Assembly: GCA_030248215.1 (NCBI GenBank)
Contig: JASANG010003202.1
Span: forward strand, 1-64,000
Direction of reading: 5' to 3'
Length of the DNA stretch: 64,000 nucleotides
From: Enoplolaimus lenunculus
Taxonomy: Eukaryota > Nematoda > Enoplea > Enoplida > Thoracostomopsidae
Shown: piece after piece, positions 1-12,280 of the stretch
Numbering within the stretch: position 1 is the stretch's first letter
Layout of the letters: every line of letters starts with the position of its first letter
Position numbers and translations under genes: made by a program
Notes under the pieces: generated by a model
Database searches by the model: none
Seen by the model: only the letters and a program-made list of their open reading frames with translations
Told to the model about the DNA's origin: nothing

Positions 1-1008
1 CAAGACAGTAACACCTTCAAAAGCTGTAGGTATTTGATTTCAAGCTGTAAAGCTTAGTACTCCATCGACTTTAAAAAAGTTAATACATTGTTTTAAAGTT
101 CAGGACACCTACAAACCATGAAGACGTTAAAACTGTCTTCGCTCCGATAGCATCCTGCAGCCAATGTCACCGCAACACAACAAATGGTTTAATTAAACAA
201 TTGGCTATGGACGTGTGCTATATTTTGTAAAGTGGTTAGAAGATTGCAATCATAGCTTGGGCAGCATATGAAGGATATCAGCGATTCCCGAATTGACGGT
301 TAACATTTTTAAAAGTCTACAAGTAATATTTGAGTTGGCACGTATTATTAACAAAATTGTGCGTCCGCCTTAACTATCAAATGAAAGACGAGGTAAAAAT
401 AAATGTGTTTGTTCAATGCGGGATCTGCGCCTAAATATATATATGATTATTACGTTTCAGCTTGTTTCTCACTGTATTATGCCGTGTATTTACGTAGCTA
501 GTGCGTTATATGCCGAGTAATGATTTTATTAGTGCATGCGTTAAAGTATGAAGACCTATTCAAACGTCCAAGTTTTTAACCCAAAACTCGCAGCTACGAC
601 TTGCACCAAATACCTGCAGCTGCAAACGTTGCAAGGAAACATCATTTTTTTCTGAACCTTCACATGAACTTATAAATTTTGAGTTCAGCCAATTATGACG
701 AATTAAATTAACTTGCAAGGCTATTCATATCTTTGAATTAATTTTTTGCGTATATTCAAAATGAATAACTTTCAACCGCAAGTTTTTCGACTGAGTATTT
801 AAACATAACTGCAATTTTAGCTGCAAAGAGCAGTCATGTGCAATGAAGGCTTTATCCACTACTCCTAACTTCTTGTCTTGAAAGCGCTTTCATACCGATA
901 CATTTTCTACTTTGTGCTTTAAAATGTAAAACCGATTGTTGCACCCTGATTCAGGCGTTTTTGAGTTATCAAAATTAATATTTAGATACCTACTATAATA
1001 AGAGAAAA
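1..1008. other. Upstream region of left UBXN1
   Basis: No gene is visible. It is AT-rich sequence lying directly 5' of the UBXN1 start codon and must contain that gene's promoter, but I see no convincing TATA box or initiator. It has a mirror copy at 35785-36793. Confidence 0.5.
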
Positions 1009-4000
1009 ATGTCAAGCTTGTTAGATCAGCTAATGGATATGGGTTTTTCTAAAATTAAATCGTAAGTAATTTGTGACGTTTATCACTTATGCTATACGTG
1101 CATTCATTTGAGCTTCCAGTTTCCGTAATGGCGATATATATTGTATTATTCAAAATATATCTGAATCGCTTGTTTCTGTCGCAGCGGCTTGAAGCTGGTT
1201 TTTTGCGAACAGCAACGTGACACTAAGAGTCTTAGCTCAAAATTTTGTGCTGGATATTTGTAAATTAACATTGGGTGCCAAAAGGGTTTTAACAAAATAA
1301 AGCAATTACATATTGCCTTAAAACCGTACGGTAAAGTTAATGAATGTGTGTAGGTTTGTTGGTTTGTTTGTTTGTTTGTTTGTTTAAGTGAAAAAGCATT
1401 AAATGCGACGAACAATGAAGGTTTAGAGCAAGCTATGGACTGGTAAGTTTGCACAGATTTGAATAACTTAAGAACAAATTCTGTTTGTTTGTATCCATAC
1501 CAAGATGATGCTGTGTGTCCGCAAAATTTCAATACAATCTTTGTGTGAAACTTGATTGTTCATTATACTGCTCTAACAGGATTAGCTTAAATAAAAAGTA
1601 ATTTTCATCCGATGGTGAATTACTTCCAAATACGTACGTATATGTAACTTTAACATGAATTGTTCTTTGGTATATACGTTTGACGTAGTGTGTCTGGTTT
1701 TTGGCAAAACTTTACACTATTTTCATTTTTAGGTTGATATCGCACGAAGATGACGCTACTCTTGATATACCCGACGACGAATTGGCCAACTCAAGCTATG
1801 TTACAGGTAAAAATTAAAGTGTGCGTTTTCTTTTGCATGATTTCGGTTTTGCGTTTAAATGAATACATAGATAGTTAATGCTTTTTGATTCTGGTTAGTT
1901 TTCTCTCGGTTATTGCATTTGTCACTAGTAGATGTAATATAGTCTTTTTCAATTAACAGAATTTGGCGATTTATGTGTTCTTTGCTTTCAGATGGCGAAA
2001 AATCGAGTCATGATGCTCCAACTAGTAGTGAAGTTCAAATAACCGTAGAAACTGCAAAGTCAATTAAATGTGTGGAGTACGCCTTTTCACATTGTCTTAT
2101 AGCAATTTGAACTTGTTTGTTTTACGTTTTTATGTCCGCACCCAGGAAACGTCGTAGTTATTACAAAAGTCTTGTGGAAACAGAATAATTACAAATTAAA
2201 TGCAGCAGGAAAAAATTAGCGTTTTAACTTTATTTCTACTGACATATGTATGCCATCTTGTTTAGGCTTTACCATTTTGCCTGCTGTGAGGACTAATATT
2301 ATCCAAAGGGTCGTTAAAATCATAGTATAATTCAAAATCTCATCGAATTACATATAGCGTTTGTTGTGTTTATTGTAGTTGTGGCAAATTGTTTAAAACT
2401 GAAGACGAGGTTCACTTTCACGCTGTGAAAACTCAGCATGCAAATTTTGAAGAATCGATTGAAGATGTGAAACCGTTGACTGAAGAAGAAAAGAAGGCCA
2501 GGCTTGATGCGTAAGTATCTCATTGCCATGCCGTATCCCGAAATCTTTTGTACACAGTTGCAAGAAAAATTTCTGCGACCGCCAGCGCTTATGGCTATTG
2601 ACGTTTGTTCCTAAACGCCTAAAATGATGTATCTAAAAATTGAAAGTAGTTCGTAAATACAATTCATTTCTGGTGCTGGCGAATGAAAAGCTGTAAACTC
2701 TGAGTTTAAAATGTTATGGCTGATTCGAAACATTGCCATTTTGTCAGACTTCACGAAAGGTTGAAGCAGCGGCGTCTACAAGCAGAAGAAGAAGAACGAC
2801 AAAAAACCATTCAGAGCGAAAAGAAACGCCGTATGCAAGGAAAGGATATTTCGATTGCAAAACAAAAGTAGATCAACGTTCCTAATTTAATTTTTAATGT
2901 TTTATAGAAGTTTATTTTAAATAGTCCTGAATTGGATGCAAATTTTTGGAAAACTGATACACCTTAAACTTAAACAATCATTTTAGGTTGTTGTCACTAA
3001 TATATGTGTTTGTCATTAGTCATAAATGTTAAACTGTTGGTAATTATAGCTCTAAAAAATGCCGATGCTCACGAAAAGTGTCAATATTACCGATGACAAT
3101 TATTCACCACACCCCTATTTGCAATTGCGAAAAGTGACCTAGTAGCATATTTGAACTTAGGTTTCAAGAAGACGAAATGAAGCGTATTGCAGAAGAGCGA
3201 AAACTGCAAAAGAAGAGAGATGTTTTAGCAAAGTAAGTTAACTATTGGCACTGGCTGAACCACAAAAGCCACCAGACGCCAGGCCCCTCCAACAAAGATC
3301 GAAATCAAGGTGTTGGGTTAAAGTTTAACAATAAAATGGCGTTTGCATTGTCACTCACTTGGCTTTCGAGTTTTTTCCATTATCATATTCCACGCGGCAT
3401 CTCCTGTCAGAAATTTCTGGATCCGCCACTTGCTATAAGGGCATATTTTACCTCGAAAGTGAATGTGTAGACAGTTGGAATTAGGGCTAACTAACCAGGG
3501 AAAATTTTCTTATATTTCCGTTTTTCTTTAAGGCAACAAGTTCTGGAGCAAATAAAGCGGGATCGCGAAGCAAAAAAGGTTAGCATTTGACCATATCTAG
3601 TGTACATATTACGTGTGACGAAATCAGAACGCAAGTGTTTTAGCGCACACTGGGATAAACTTCTGATAATTATTGTTTTTTCTTGAGTCGAAATCTACGT
3701 AACCTATTAAGTGATCCAATATGGCTTGAACACTAAAGTGGACAACTCTGAAAGAGTAGCAAAAACTTTGGAAATTTCTATCTAGATTACGAATAAACAA
3801 TTTTGCGCGCGCTTGATGTAGAAAACACAAAATTACTTACTGCGTCGAAAAACAACGTACAGTTGAATCAAACGATTTAGGTAATGTAATTACTTTATAG
3901 ATGTTATTGTGATATTACTGGAGGCATTTTCAGGCCCTAGAGGCTACTAGCAATTCAAACGCGACACCTGTGTCGAGCGAACCAGAAAAGAAGCCTGATT

Positions 4001-5515
4001 TAGCAACTGAACAGGCCCCAGCGAAAAACTATGATCAAACTAGGATACAGGTAGTTGATGCATAAACCATTTTGAGACTAATGCTTAAGCAGCTAGGTTT
4101 GGGTTTTTTTTTGATTCTTTAGTTTTGATAGCTCTGAAGACAGTTAGTGCTAAAACCAATAGTGAGTAGGCTTGTCTGTTTAGGCTTGACAGTATGGTTA
4201 GTAGCTGTTGTTGCGTACGTTTATTGTAAATGACAATATTACTCAAAACACTGCGTTTTGCAAATAAACAATAACCGTCTATGGCAAAAAAATTTTAGAG
4301 AACTAGAACTAATTTGTGAAATTGACTTGGTAAACGTTTGTATTTTAGGTTTTTTTGTTGTAAGGTGAATACTAAAGTATCTAAAATAATTTTTCTATTC
4401 AAAGTTACGGGCAGAGACACGGAAGCACGATCTAGATTCGGTAATTTTAGCTTGAATGATTCAGGTTTTCTTAATGTAATGGCTTTATTGCTTGATTCAG
4501 ATTCGATTAGCCGATGGTTCATGTTTAACAGAAACATTTGGAGTGAAAGAAAATTTGGCTGCCGTTCGTTTGTACGTTGAATTGAATCGAACTGATGGAG
4601 TTACAACTCCGTTTACGTTGATGACAAACTTTCCGAAACGGATTTTTTCGGATATCGACATGGAAGCTCCATTACAAGCATTGGGTGAATTTTGGTTTTA
4701 TTTCCACTGTCCAAGTCTGATTAAGTTTGGGTGTTGTGCCGAATCCGCCGATTTTTGTTTTGAAAATATACCGAAGCCGACTCCAATTTTATTACACGGT
4801 GTTTAAAGAACTGATAGAATACTTATGCGAAGACGTAATTGTATAAAAGCGGTTCATTTCGATTAATTTTTATTCAAACACAAACGCAAGAAAGATATCA
4901 GTTTCCTGATTAGACACACTGATATACGCAACATGCGAAATTCATACATTCCAACTGACTGATGCAAAAACTATCGGCAAACAATCGGCAAATTTAGCTG
5001 TGCCGACGCCAATTAATCGACGCTCTCCTAATACTTAAGTTTTACTTTGTTGTTGAAATTTACACTCAAGTTTCCGGCTCCGTCAACCGCAGGATTTGGA
5101 TATTAAAGAATTCGGCTCAGATATATATTGGTATCCGGTCGCACCCTGGTTTCTTGAGCTATCCAATTTTCGGTTGAGTTTCATCCCGGTGCGGTGTGAG
5201 ATTTTGTGTAAAACCTACCACTAAACTGGTTAGCTTCAGTTGATATACACGTTTAAGAACAACGGATCGTTAATAAGCTGCAGAAATTTTCTCATGTTTT
5301 ATACCATTAAATCTCCGGTGGTAATCGGTCATTTGTGCAGTATCACCTATTGTATTAGGGCTAAACTTACTTTTATGTTTAAATTTGCGGCAATTTTAGT
5401 CATAATTATTTGTTTTTGAGTTTTCACTTCCACTATCTTGACTATTTATGCTAAACTACGTTTAGGTTTGGTGCCTTCTGCAGTGCTCATTGTGACGAAA
5501 ATTCCGCAACATTGA
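1009..5515 (+). CDS. UBXN1: UBXN1 (SAKS1)-type UBX-domain protein, left-arm copy
   Basis: Spliced gene of 11 exons: 1009-1061, 1389-1442, 1733-1806, 1992-2076, 2379-2510, 2748-2867, 3161-3232, 3533-3578, 3934-4050, 4501-4684, 5466-5515. All junctions are GT-AG and in phase, giving 328 residues. Residues 1 to about 44 form a UBA ubiquitin-binding domain (MGF loop; EGLEQAMDWL helix). Residues 87-109 form a C2H2-like zinc finger (C87, C90, H103, H109). A charged E/K/R-rich coiled coil follows to about residue 215. The C-terminal UBX domain (252-328) ends GLVPSAVLIV and keeps an FPK loop at 295-297, where the family binds p97/VCP. The family links ubiquitinated clients to p97. The finger and the TEEEKK segment after it are recalled from other animal homologues. 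Human UBXN1 is similar in order but lacks an obvious finger. The gene is convergent with TMEM218. Confidence 0.93.
3246..3436. mobile_element. Small hAT-like MITE in UBXN1 intron 7
   Basis: A ~190 bp AT/GC-mixed segment whose right end, read in reverse, is agtggcggatccagaaat, a typical hAT-type terminal motif. The left end gcactggctgaaccacaaaa matches it imperfectly. The target duplication is not clear. It has a mirror copy at 33357-33547. Confidence 0.5.
4730..5037. repeat. GCCGAT-family repeat in UBXN1 intron 10
   Basis: It shares an ordered series of motifs with 45088-45478: a ccgactcc segment near the left end, tcaaacacaaacgcaa, acacactgatat, and an ATCGGCAA/ATTAATCG right end. It looks like a dispersed non-coding transposon of about 300-400 bp with weak terminal inverted repeats rich in GCCGAT/ATCGGC. 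The mirror copy is at about 31754-32061. Confidence 0.55.
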
Positions 5516-6391
5516 CCGTGGTTTAATTGTTGTGCAATCACTGTATAAACGCTGGAGTTCGTTATTGATTAGAGAATCAGCGATTGTAAATGGATAACAT
5601 CCGTTTGAATAAGGGTAACGGCATACTTCTCCTGAGGTGCGGGAAGGCGCCTGAAGTAAAATATTGTTTTAGTAGGCTGCGCCTTGCGGCAATTCATGTG
5701 CGTTGCCGGACGGCGTTAAAATAGTTAAACCCTATAGCATCGCCTTGCTGCGAAAATCAAATGGTATGGAAAGTTGTTTTTGTAATTTTAAGTAACTTGC
5801 ACTTGGAGTTTTTAAATTTCAGATCTATCCTAGTTTTACGCATCGATTTATGGCAGAATGGATTTAAGATAAATTTAAAATTGTGAGAAGTATAAAATTT
5901 CGCCAGTCAAACCGGTTGCAGTATTTGCAGCACAAACCTATTAACGCAACAAATCTCAATTTCTTATGTTGCCGATACATTGTTCTGATTTTGTTTATAT
6001 GAAATTTATATAATTTTCTAAAAGCCAGAAGGGAAAATGGTCGAATTGCTTATCGTGGGTGTATTTGCTTTAATAATACAAATTTATAGACGTTTATAGG
6101 TTGAACATAGTACTGCTGATCATTGAAGTGTATTATACGCGAAATGTAATGCAGTTTACTGCCAATCTTTAAGTTATGTAAATTTTTTAATAAGATAGAC
6201 TATATCTTGCGTAACATAATTACAACGGTAAATAAATGTGAGTTGATTTTTACTGGCATTTCACATTTCAGCTAACAAAACTGGATTGTATAGCTGTGGC
6301 TATGCTGAAAACCAGCTGTATTTTGCGTTTGAATATGTTGTCATCTTCCACAATTTCCTGACGGTTATGCACTTTCGAGTTAAGAAATTTC

Positions 6392-6570
6392 GCCAATGTA
6401 ATGAACATGGGCGGAACAGTATTATAAAGCATATTCCTAAGCGTAAGAATGAGTTTATTCCTAAGCCTTAGTCTAAGCCTAAGCCAAGCAAAAAATTAGT
6501 CTAAAGCTTAAGCTTATACTATTCTAGTTTCACAGAAAAACGTTTCGTTCCTGATCTTTACATGAGCCAG
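6392..6570. mobile_element. MITE with TTAGGC-like core, copy 1
   Basis: Ends are inverted relatives of one another: ccaatgtaatgaacatgggc then ggaacag on the left, and cgttcctgatctttacatga then gcc on the right. Between them lie degenerate CCTAAG hexamers (TTAGGC on the other strand). The same plan recurs at 7778, 10559, 14518 and 53166. The mirror copy is at 30222-30400. Confidence 0.7.
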
Positions 6571-6714
6571 AAGTTGAATGCAACAAATTGTTATGTGAAT
6601 CATATTGCTGCTTGCACTTTGTATGTTGGTTTTAATATTTTAATAAACATTTGTTTTATCTGGTTTTTGAGGGCGTCTAGAATTATTGTGAAAAAACATT
6701 TTCTGTGCCGGTGT

Positions 6715-6970
6715 TTACTTGGCTAACATGGTTCTGTTAATAGTTTTATACTAATTTGCATAGGCCTAGGTTTAGGTATAAACTTATCCTTACCCTATGG
6801 TTATGTTTTACACTACTGTGCTCATTCTTAGCTATTGGGATGCCATGTCAATGTTTGATCCGGCAATCATAGCGGTTGAATTTTCTTATTTTTATAAAGT
6901 GTCGTTCAGCGGCGTAGCAACTTTGATCCTTGTAATGATTAGGGGCGGAACAATTTTCTGCGGTTTAAAC
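6715..6970. mobile_element. Degenerate TTAGGC-core MITE
   Basis: It contains a taggcctaggtttagg core and an aggggcggaacaattttc end typical of the neighbouring elements. The rest is too diverged to fix the borders. The mirror copy is at about 29825-30080. Confidence 0.45.
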
Positions 6971-7131
6971 TCACTGTTTACCTGCTTAACTTAGAATTAC
7001 GGTTTGTGTAACAAATTCAATATAGGTTTTTATTTACCAAATTTTGCTTCACCTGCAGTCTGTGTTTAAGCGAAATTTGTTGACTTTCGGCTCCGGTATT
7101 TTTACCTCCAGTTGAGCAGCTTTCAAGTAGC

Positions 7132-7447
7132 CAGAGTGCAACCGGAGGTGAAAAAAACCGGAGGTGAGGCGAAATAAATATTAAAAATGATGGTTAATTA
7201 GTTAATTTTAGCCAATATCTGTTAATATGTTGTCAAGTTGCTTGGTATTACGCTAGTTTTCTGCGAAATTTCGGAAATGCTTTCCTGAAAATTATAACAA
7301 AAATGAAAAAACGCGCTAAACAGATAAATTTTGCAAAATTATGCGTAACTTTACTACCGAAATTGCCGGAATTTCTGGCAAAAATTCCACCGGAGCAGGA
7401 GGCCGATTTTCTGCCGGAGCCGGACGCAGACCTCCGGTTGCATCCTG
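7132..7447. mobile_element. CCGGAGG-family MITE, copy 1
   Basis: The element opens with cagagtgcaaccggaggtg and closes with acctccggttgcatcctg, a ~17 bp terminal inverted repeat. The interior has two further CCGGAG/CTCCGG subterminal blocks and an AT-rich middle. The middle motif aattatgcgtaacttta is shared with 54177-54519. Short related flanking pieces start at 7088. The mirror copy is at about 29345-29660. Confidence 0.75.
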
Positions 7448-7777
7448 CAGGTATCTGACAGGTTTGTTCGCAACTCTGTACGTGTGTCAGGCAGGGCACA
7501 CGCGGCGAACAACCTTGTCACCACTATATTTGTTCTTAGGTTCAAAATATCTTATTTACCAGTTGCGACATGGCTAAACAAACGTGGACCAGAGCGAACG
7601 AACGAAAGCCACAAAACAAAAGACGCCGCATTTTGTCGTATATTTCAATTCAGAGCTGTATATGCATAGTTTGTGTGATCGTCATTTTGGTTAGATTTTG
7701 TAGTCAACGTTCCACAGGGTCAAATGCTTTCAAAAGCACATATTTACTGACACACAGAATGTGCGCCCTTGCAAACT

Positions 7778-7980
7778 TTGGCCCATGTTTAGAACAGGGC
7801 CGGAACATTTTCCTGCGGGACTGTGATAGAGTCAGCTTAAGCGTTAGACTAACTCTTTTGCTTAGGCTTAGATTTAGGCTTAGGCTTAGGAATAGGCTCA
7901 TCCTTACGCTTAGGCTTTAGGCTATGGCTTAGGAATACGCTTATACTACAGTGCCGCCCCTGTTCTTTACATTGGCCCAA
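7778..7980. mobile_element. MITE with TTAGGC-like core, copy 2
   Basis: Terminal repeats are ttggcccatgtttagaacag and, inverted at the other end, tgttctttacattggcccaa. Between them are eight or more TTAGGC-type hexamers around 7857-7940. The mirror copy is at 28812-29014. Confidence 0.75.
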
Positions 7981-8409
7981 ACTTTGATGCCACGCTCATG
8001 TGGAACAATTTGTATTGACGTGCAAATTTTTAAAAATGAAAAACTTTGTTTATAATATTATGGTGGCGATGCTTTTTGGTTTAGAAAATGAAAAAGGCAG
8101 GCTTAGCCCAAGCAACATTACATTTCAGTTGTGGTCCACGCCTGCTTCAGGACAAAATATGACACATAGGGGCAAGAGGTCTTTTATTACATCTGTGACC
8201 ATTTTTGTAATCTCCCACTGTTTAAAAACTCTATAAGTTTACAGGTTTGGATGCCCGCCAATAAAGTTTTATATGATAATCATTGACCACCTCAGAAATT
8301 TTATTTTGTATGTACCATTGGTATGAACAAACGACCATGGAAAATAGGCTTTGTATTTTGCCCTACTGCAGTGTGAAATGTACACTGTTGCAAATATATG
8401 CAGCATACG

Positions 8410-8410
<1 letters not shown>

Positions 8411-8458
<48 letters not shown>

Positions 8459-8490
8459 TATAGATATATATAGATATATATATATATATA
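8411..8490. repeat. (AT)n microsatellite with GATA interruptions
   Basis: About 80 bp of TA dinucleotides with a few tagata interruptions. The right-arm partner at about 28306-28380 has a different length and interruption order, so the arms are not base-for-base equal here. Confidence 0.9.
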
Positions 8491-8820
8491 TATTTATTCA
8501 TTTATCTATGTATATTCCATTCTTTTAATGTAGTTTTCAACAGCAAACTGTTTAGATTTCAATTTATGGTTTCGCATTTCAATGGTGTTCAAATCAGTAA
8601 TATTACGTAGTGAACGCTTATAAGCCAGAGTTGCTGAATTTTAACTGAATTTTTGCATATTTATTGTTTAGCTTTTAGCTGTTTGTCAATTAATGCAAAT
8701 TTTAATTCTGTTCCTTGCATATTTAATGTGAAAAGAGTTTGCAATCTAGCATTGCCAGCCGCTGTTTGGCTCTGCGTCTATTTGGCCATAGCCACTTGAT
8801 CAACATAGGCTATTTATATT

Positions 8821-9221
8821 ACTGTAGTGACACGAATAAGCGGAGGGACTGATGTGTATTTGACCTTTCCAGAGTGTTCCCCCCTATTAATATTCGGTTA
8901 CGGACTGTTATTTATTTTCAAGCCGCCCTTCGTTACTGATATATACGGTGTAGCAACTATCCGTTGTGTTAAACTCTTTGTCTTGTTTCAAAACCTTGAT
9001 CGATATGCAAGGTTACACTTTAAGAATGTATATACTTTCAAAACTAAGTATGCTTTAAGGTTTCGAAGTCAACTGCATTTGGTGCTGGAGTACAATTTGA
9101 TATAATTGACATTTATGGACAGTAACTAGGATTAAGGGGCTCTATCCACGTACAAACTCTTATTAGGGATACGAACTTCTATTGATCGGGACTCTGAATG
9201 ATATTGGGTTGCTACACAGTG
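8821..9221. mobile_element. CACTGTAG...CGAATAAG-family element
   Basis: The left end is actgtagtgacacgaataag. The right end, best seen in the mirror copy, is the inverse of cactgtagcgacccgaataa. The interior shares blocks with 16039-16265, such as a cgaatattaatag-type block, gtaacgaagggc and tatccctaata. It is a non-coding terminal-inverted-repeat element of about 400 bp. The mirror copy is at 27577-27978. Confidence 0.7.
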
Positions 9222-9415
9222 CATATGAATATATGCATATATACTTTTGTGAATTCACCATGTTTTGTTATAAAACAAACAATTTTCTACTCTGTTTTCA
9301 GGATAAGAACAACCGTTAGACAAATTCAGCTTTTTCTTGTGCACTTTTTTAATTTTCAGATAGTAAATGTGTTGCTGGAATTAGTTTTGGATAAATTCAT
9401 ACTATACCTTACCAT

Positions 9416-9780
9416 CAGGATGCAGCCGGATGTCAAAAATACCGCAGCCCGTGTCGACAAAATCTGCCGGAGCCGGATGTGGAACGAATTTTAGATAGAT
9501 GATGTTTAGTTTGTCAATTTTAGCAAACATCTGCAATGCGTTGTTAATCGTTTGGCTTTACGGTTATTTTTGTTACGAAATTTTCCCATTTTTTCCTAAA
9601 GAATGTGTACCGAAACTTAAAACCAAACGCGGCAGATAGCTACCTCTCGCTATAAATGATGCAAAAATTCAATCAATCGGAATCGTCAAAACATCCGGCA
9701 AAAATTCTACCAGATTCTGAGCCGGTGGCTCTATTTTCTGCTGGAGCCGAAGCTGGAAGCAGACGTCCAGTTGGATCCTG
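9416..9780. mobile_element. CCGGAGG-family MITE, diverged copy
   Basis: It opens with caggatgcagccggatgtc and closes with gacgtccagttggatcctg, the same terminal design as 7132-7447 but with a different AT-rich middle. The mirror copy is at 27037-27387. Confidence 0.65.
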
Positions 9781-10558
9781 GTTACCATGGCCACTATAGT
9801 AATGTTGGATGAAGTCATGACGATTTTATTTGTGCATTTTAATATTTTCCCACCGCTGTTTGACAGCATAATGATCCAAATCTCAGATTTTAAATTCAAT
9901 GAGCTTGAGATTTGGTTTCAAAAGATAGTCCAATCAAAATAAAGTCCTCATTTTAGAAGCATAATTTGAAGCATGAAAAGCGTTTAAAATAGCGTTTCAT
10001 TTAACATGGTTCCGGTACCGCGGTGATTATTCAGATCTTCAGGAATAATAGGCAAATGTTCCTGTATGGTTGGACTGTTAGTTCGTCGTCGCCTGTCGCA
10101 CTCTTGTGTTGCATGCAGGTTGTTAAGCGCCGTAACGGTCGTGCCTCTTTCGTCGCTGGAGTGTTTTTTCCTAGACCAGAAACCACTCTTAATACTGGGT
10201 TTAGTTGGTATTGTGCGGGTTAGTAGGTTTTGTTGCTTGGGCGTATATTGGGACTGTCAAGTGGTGGAAAAACATCAGTACGATGCGCCAAAAATTACGC
10301 TTAGTCCCAAAAACGCAATTAAAGCCATTCGAGGTATGAACATTGAATCGTATATCTAAAGCATAATTAAGCATTAGACTTTGAATTTATACTAATAAAG
10401 TAAAGAAAAAAAAGTGGTTGTACGAATAACATATTATTCATCGTTTTCAGAGGCTGTAAAAGACAAAAATATGCAAATAGGAATTCGAAGAAAGAAAGTT
10501 TTAGGTGAAAATATTAAACGAAGGGCTCTATATTTGAAAATTTTCTCTTCAATATTCT

Positions 10559-10761
10559 AGCCAGTGTAAAAAGCAGATGCGGAACAGTATTAAGGATATT
10601 CCTAAGCCTAAACCTAAGCCTAAACCTAAGCGTATAACAGTGAACATATTCCAAAGTCTAAGCTTGAACCAAGCAAATAATAGTCTTGAAAGAAGCTTTA
10701 GTTAACGCTATTGCAGTCCCAACAGAAAAATGTTCCGCCCCTTATTTTTAACATGGGCCAA
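10559..10761. mobile_element. MITE with TTAGGC-like core, copy 3
   Basis: It has ccagtgtaaaaagcagatgc then ggaacag at one end and ccgccccttatttttaacat then gggcca at the other. The core has CCTAAGCCTAAA repeats. The mirror copy is at 26076-26279. Confidence 0.65.
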
Positions 10762-11154
10762 TATTCTTACACTAAACTTCTGCGTTGCAATGGTAAAACG
10801 TTCTAACTCGAATATTCGCCATGATGACAGTTTATCACAGTTTCTGTAAAGTGAGAAGAGTTATCACAAGTTTTACTTTAATATAAATCGAATTATTCCA
10901 TTCTGTGAGGAGAATTAAACGGTGGAAGAATTATCGTTGTACAGGTGTCAGGAAAAATTTTGCACAATCTATGGAAAATATGATCCTCGTCAGGCAAAAT
11001 TTCATATAAAAACGGGTACTGCCGGGCAAATTTTAATAGAGAAATTTAATGAAAGCACAAGCGTCCAGTGGCGGTTTCAGAGTGATGTCTTTCCATATCA
11101 AACTCGTCGAATACGTTTTTGAAACAGCGTTTATTAGTAGCATATAGGAAATTC

Positions 11155-11208
11155 CTGTAGAGCCTATTTCGGAGAGGTCAATTTGCTCGACTATTTTTTG
11201 CCCTAATT
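11155..11208. mobile_element. Remnant of a palindromic AGTCAAATTGACTC MITE
   Basis: Only gtagagcctatttcggagag, a gtcaatttg block and attttttgc remain. The right arm has the full ~209 bp element at the matching place (25501-25709). Confidence 0.65.
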
Positions 11209-12026
11209 TCAGCTAAATTTGGTTGTTATTGGTCGCATGGACGAATTGAATTTTAAATTGTAAATTTTTACTCAGTTAAAAAACGTAAGCTTTGAACTAA
11301 AACTGGTAAATGTAGGCTAGAAAATTTGATTTTATTAAATTCAAGACTTTGCTTACACAGTTGAAATAAATCAACACATAGAAAACTGACCATTTAAAAT
11401 TTGTTTCAAGTCGAAATAAGAAACATGAACAACAAACGCGGTGCAAGCGTGACTTTAATCGCTTTAGACACGCTGATAATTCGTCATGTGAATACGTTTT
11501 TAGATGTTTTTGTGTATCAATTCGATGAAGAAATGGTCGAGAAAACATTTATTTCCAAGTTTGCAGTATTATTTCATTGCGCTTATAAATATTGAGGCAA
11601 ACGAAAATGTCGAGTTCAAATAAATGTCCTAGATTTAAAGTTTAAGACGTATATATCGGACCGGCATCAAATAATATATTATTAATTATAATTTTTGGAT
11701 ACAGAACGCTTTTCGGCGGCATGCGAATTGACAATTACCAAGGCATATATAAATTTTAACGACAACGAAAAGTTCCGAACCGCTTGTGTAGACATGAATC
11801 AATATTTTATATGCTAATCGAGGTAGTAAATTCTAAAACAAGCATCCCCCTCAAAACCAGAGGTATATGTTCGGGATGGCTTACGGCAGTTTCTATCCTC
11901 AAAGGATCGGTGTCCAAATTCTCGCTGTAGTATTGTTTACCATTCTGACATGAGTATTTTCGTACCGCCCCATTGCAACTTTTAACTGCGAAATTGCAAA
12001 GTTTCATACGTTAAAAGCACGCAGTA

Positions 12027-12280
12027 CACTGAAAATTCCAATGAGTTGATTAATCAATTCAACTAGCGAGTTGGTTATTTCTGAGTTAATAACAGTAAAC
12101 TTAAACTCACTCTGAGTTGAGTTGATTATCACTCTGAGTTGAGTTGACTCTGGGTGAGTTGATTAATTAACTCAGAGTGAATTGAATCAACTCAAAACTC
12201 TGAGTTCTCATTGTCCTAACTCAGTCTGAGTGATTCAACTCATTCTGAGAGTTAAAATCAACTCACTGAAATTTACAGTG
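12027..12280. mobile_element. Palindromic MITE built of GAGTTGATT motifs, 254 bp
   Basis: Bounded by ta-CACTG and CAGTG-ta, with inverted ends cactgaaaattccaatgagt and actcactgaaatttacagtg. Nearly the whole element is made of alternating gagttgat/atcaactc words, so it can fold back on itself. A TA target duplication fits a Tc1/mariner-type non-autonomous element, though this is inference. The mirror copy is at 24385-24638. Confidence 0.75.

Larger units (their letters stand above)
5516..10026. other. Intergenic region between convergent UBXN1 and TMEM218 (left arm)
   Basis: No host gene is recognisable. The 5516-6390 part is unique-looking AT-rich sequence that includes the UBXN1 3' end, with a possible AATAAA near 6231. 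From 6392 onward it is mostly small inverted-repeat elements, listed separately, plus an (AT)n tract at 8411-8490. Confidence 0.6.

Noticed and set aside
1146-1532. 128-residue minus-strand open frame, repeated at 35261-35647.
   Set aside because: It covers UBXN1 exon 2 and its introns on the opposite strand, and consists mostly of a translated TTTG repeat; it is a shadow.
2614-2705. Possible C/D snoRNA in UBXN1 intron 5 (atgatgt ... ctga).
   Set aside because: The C box is imperfect, the terminal pairing is only about four bases, and the guide matches no rRNA segment I recognise.
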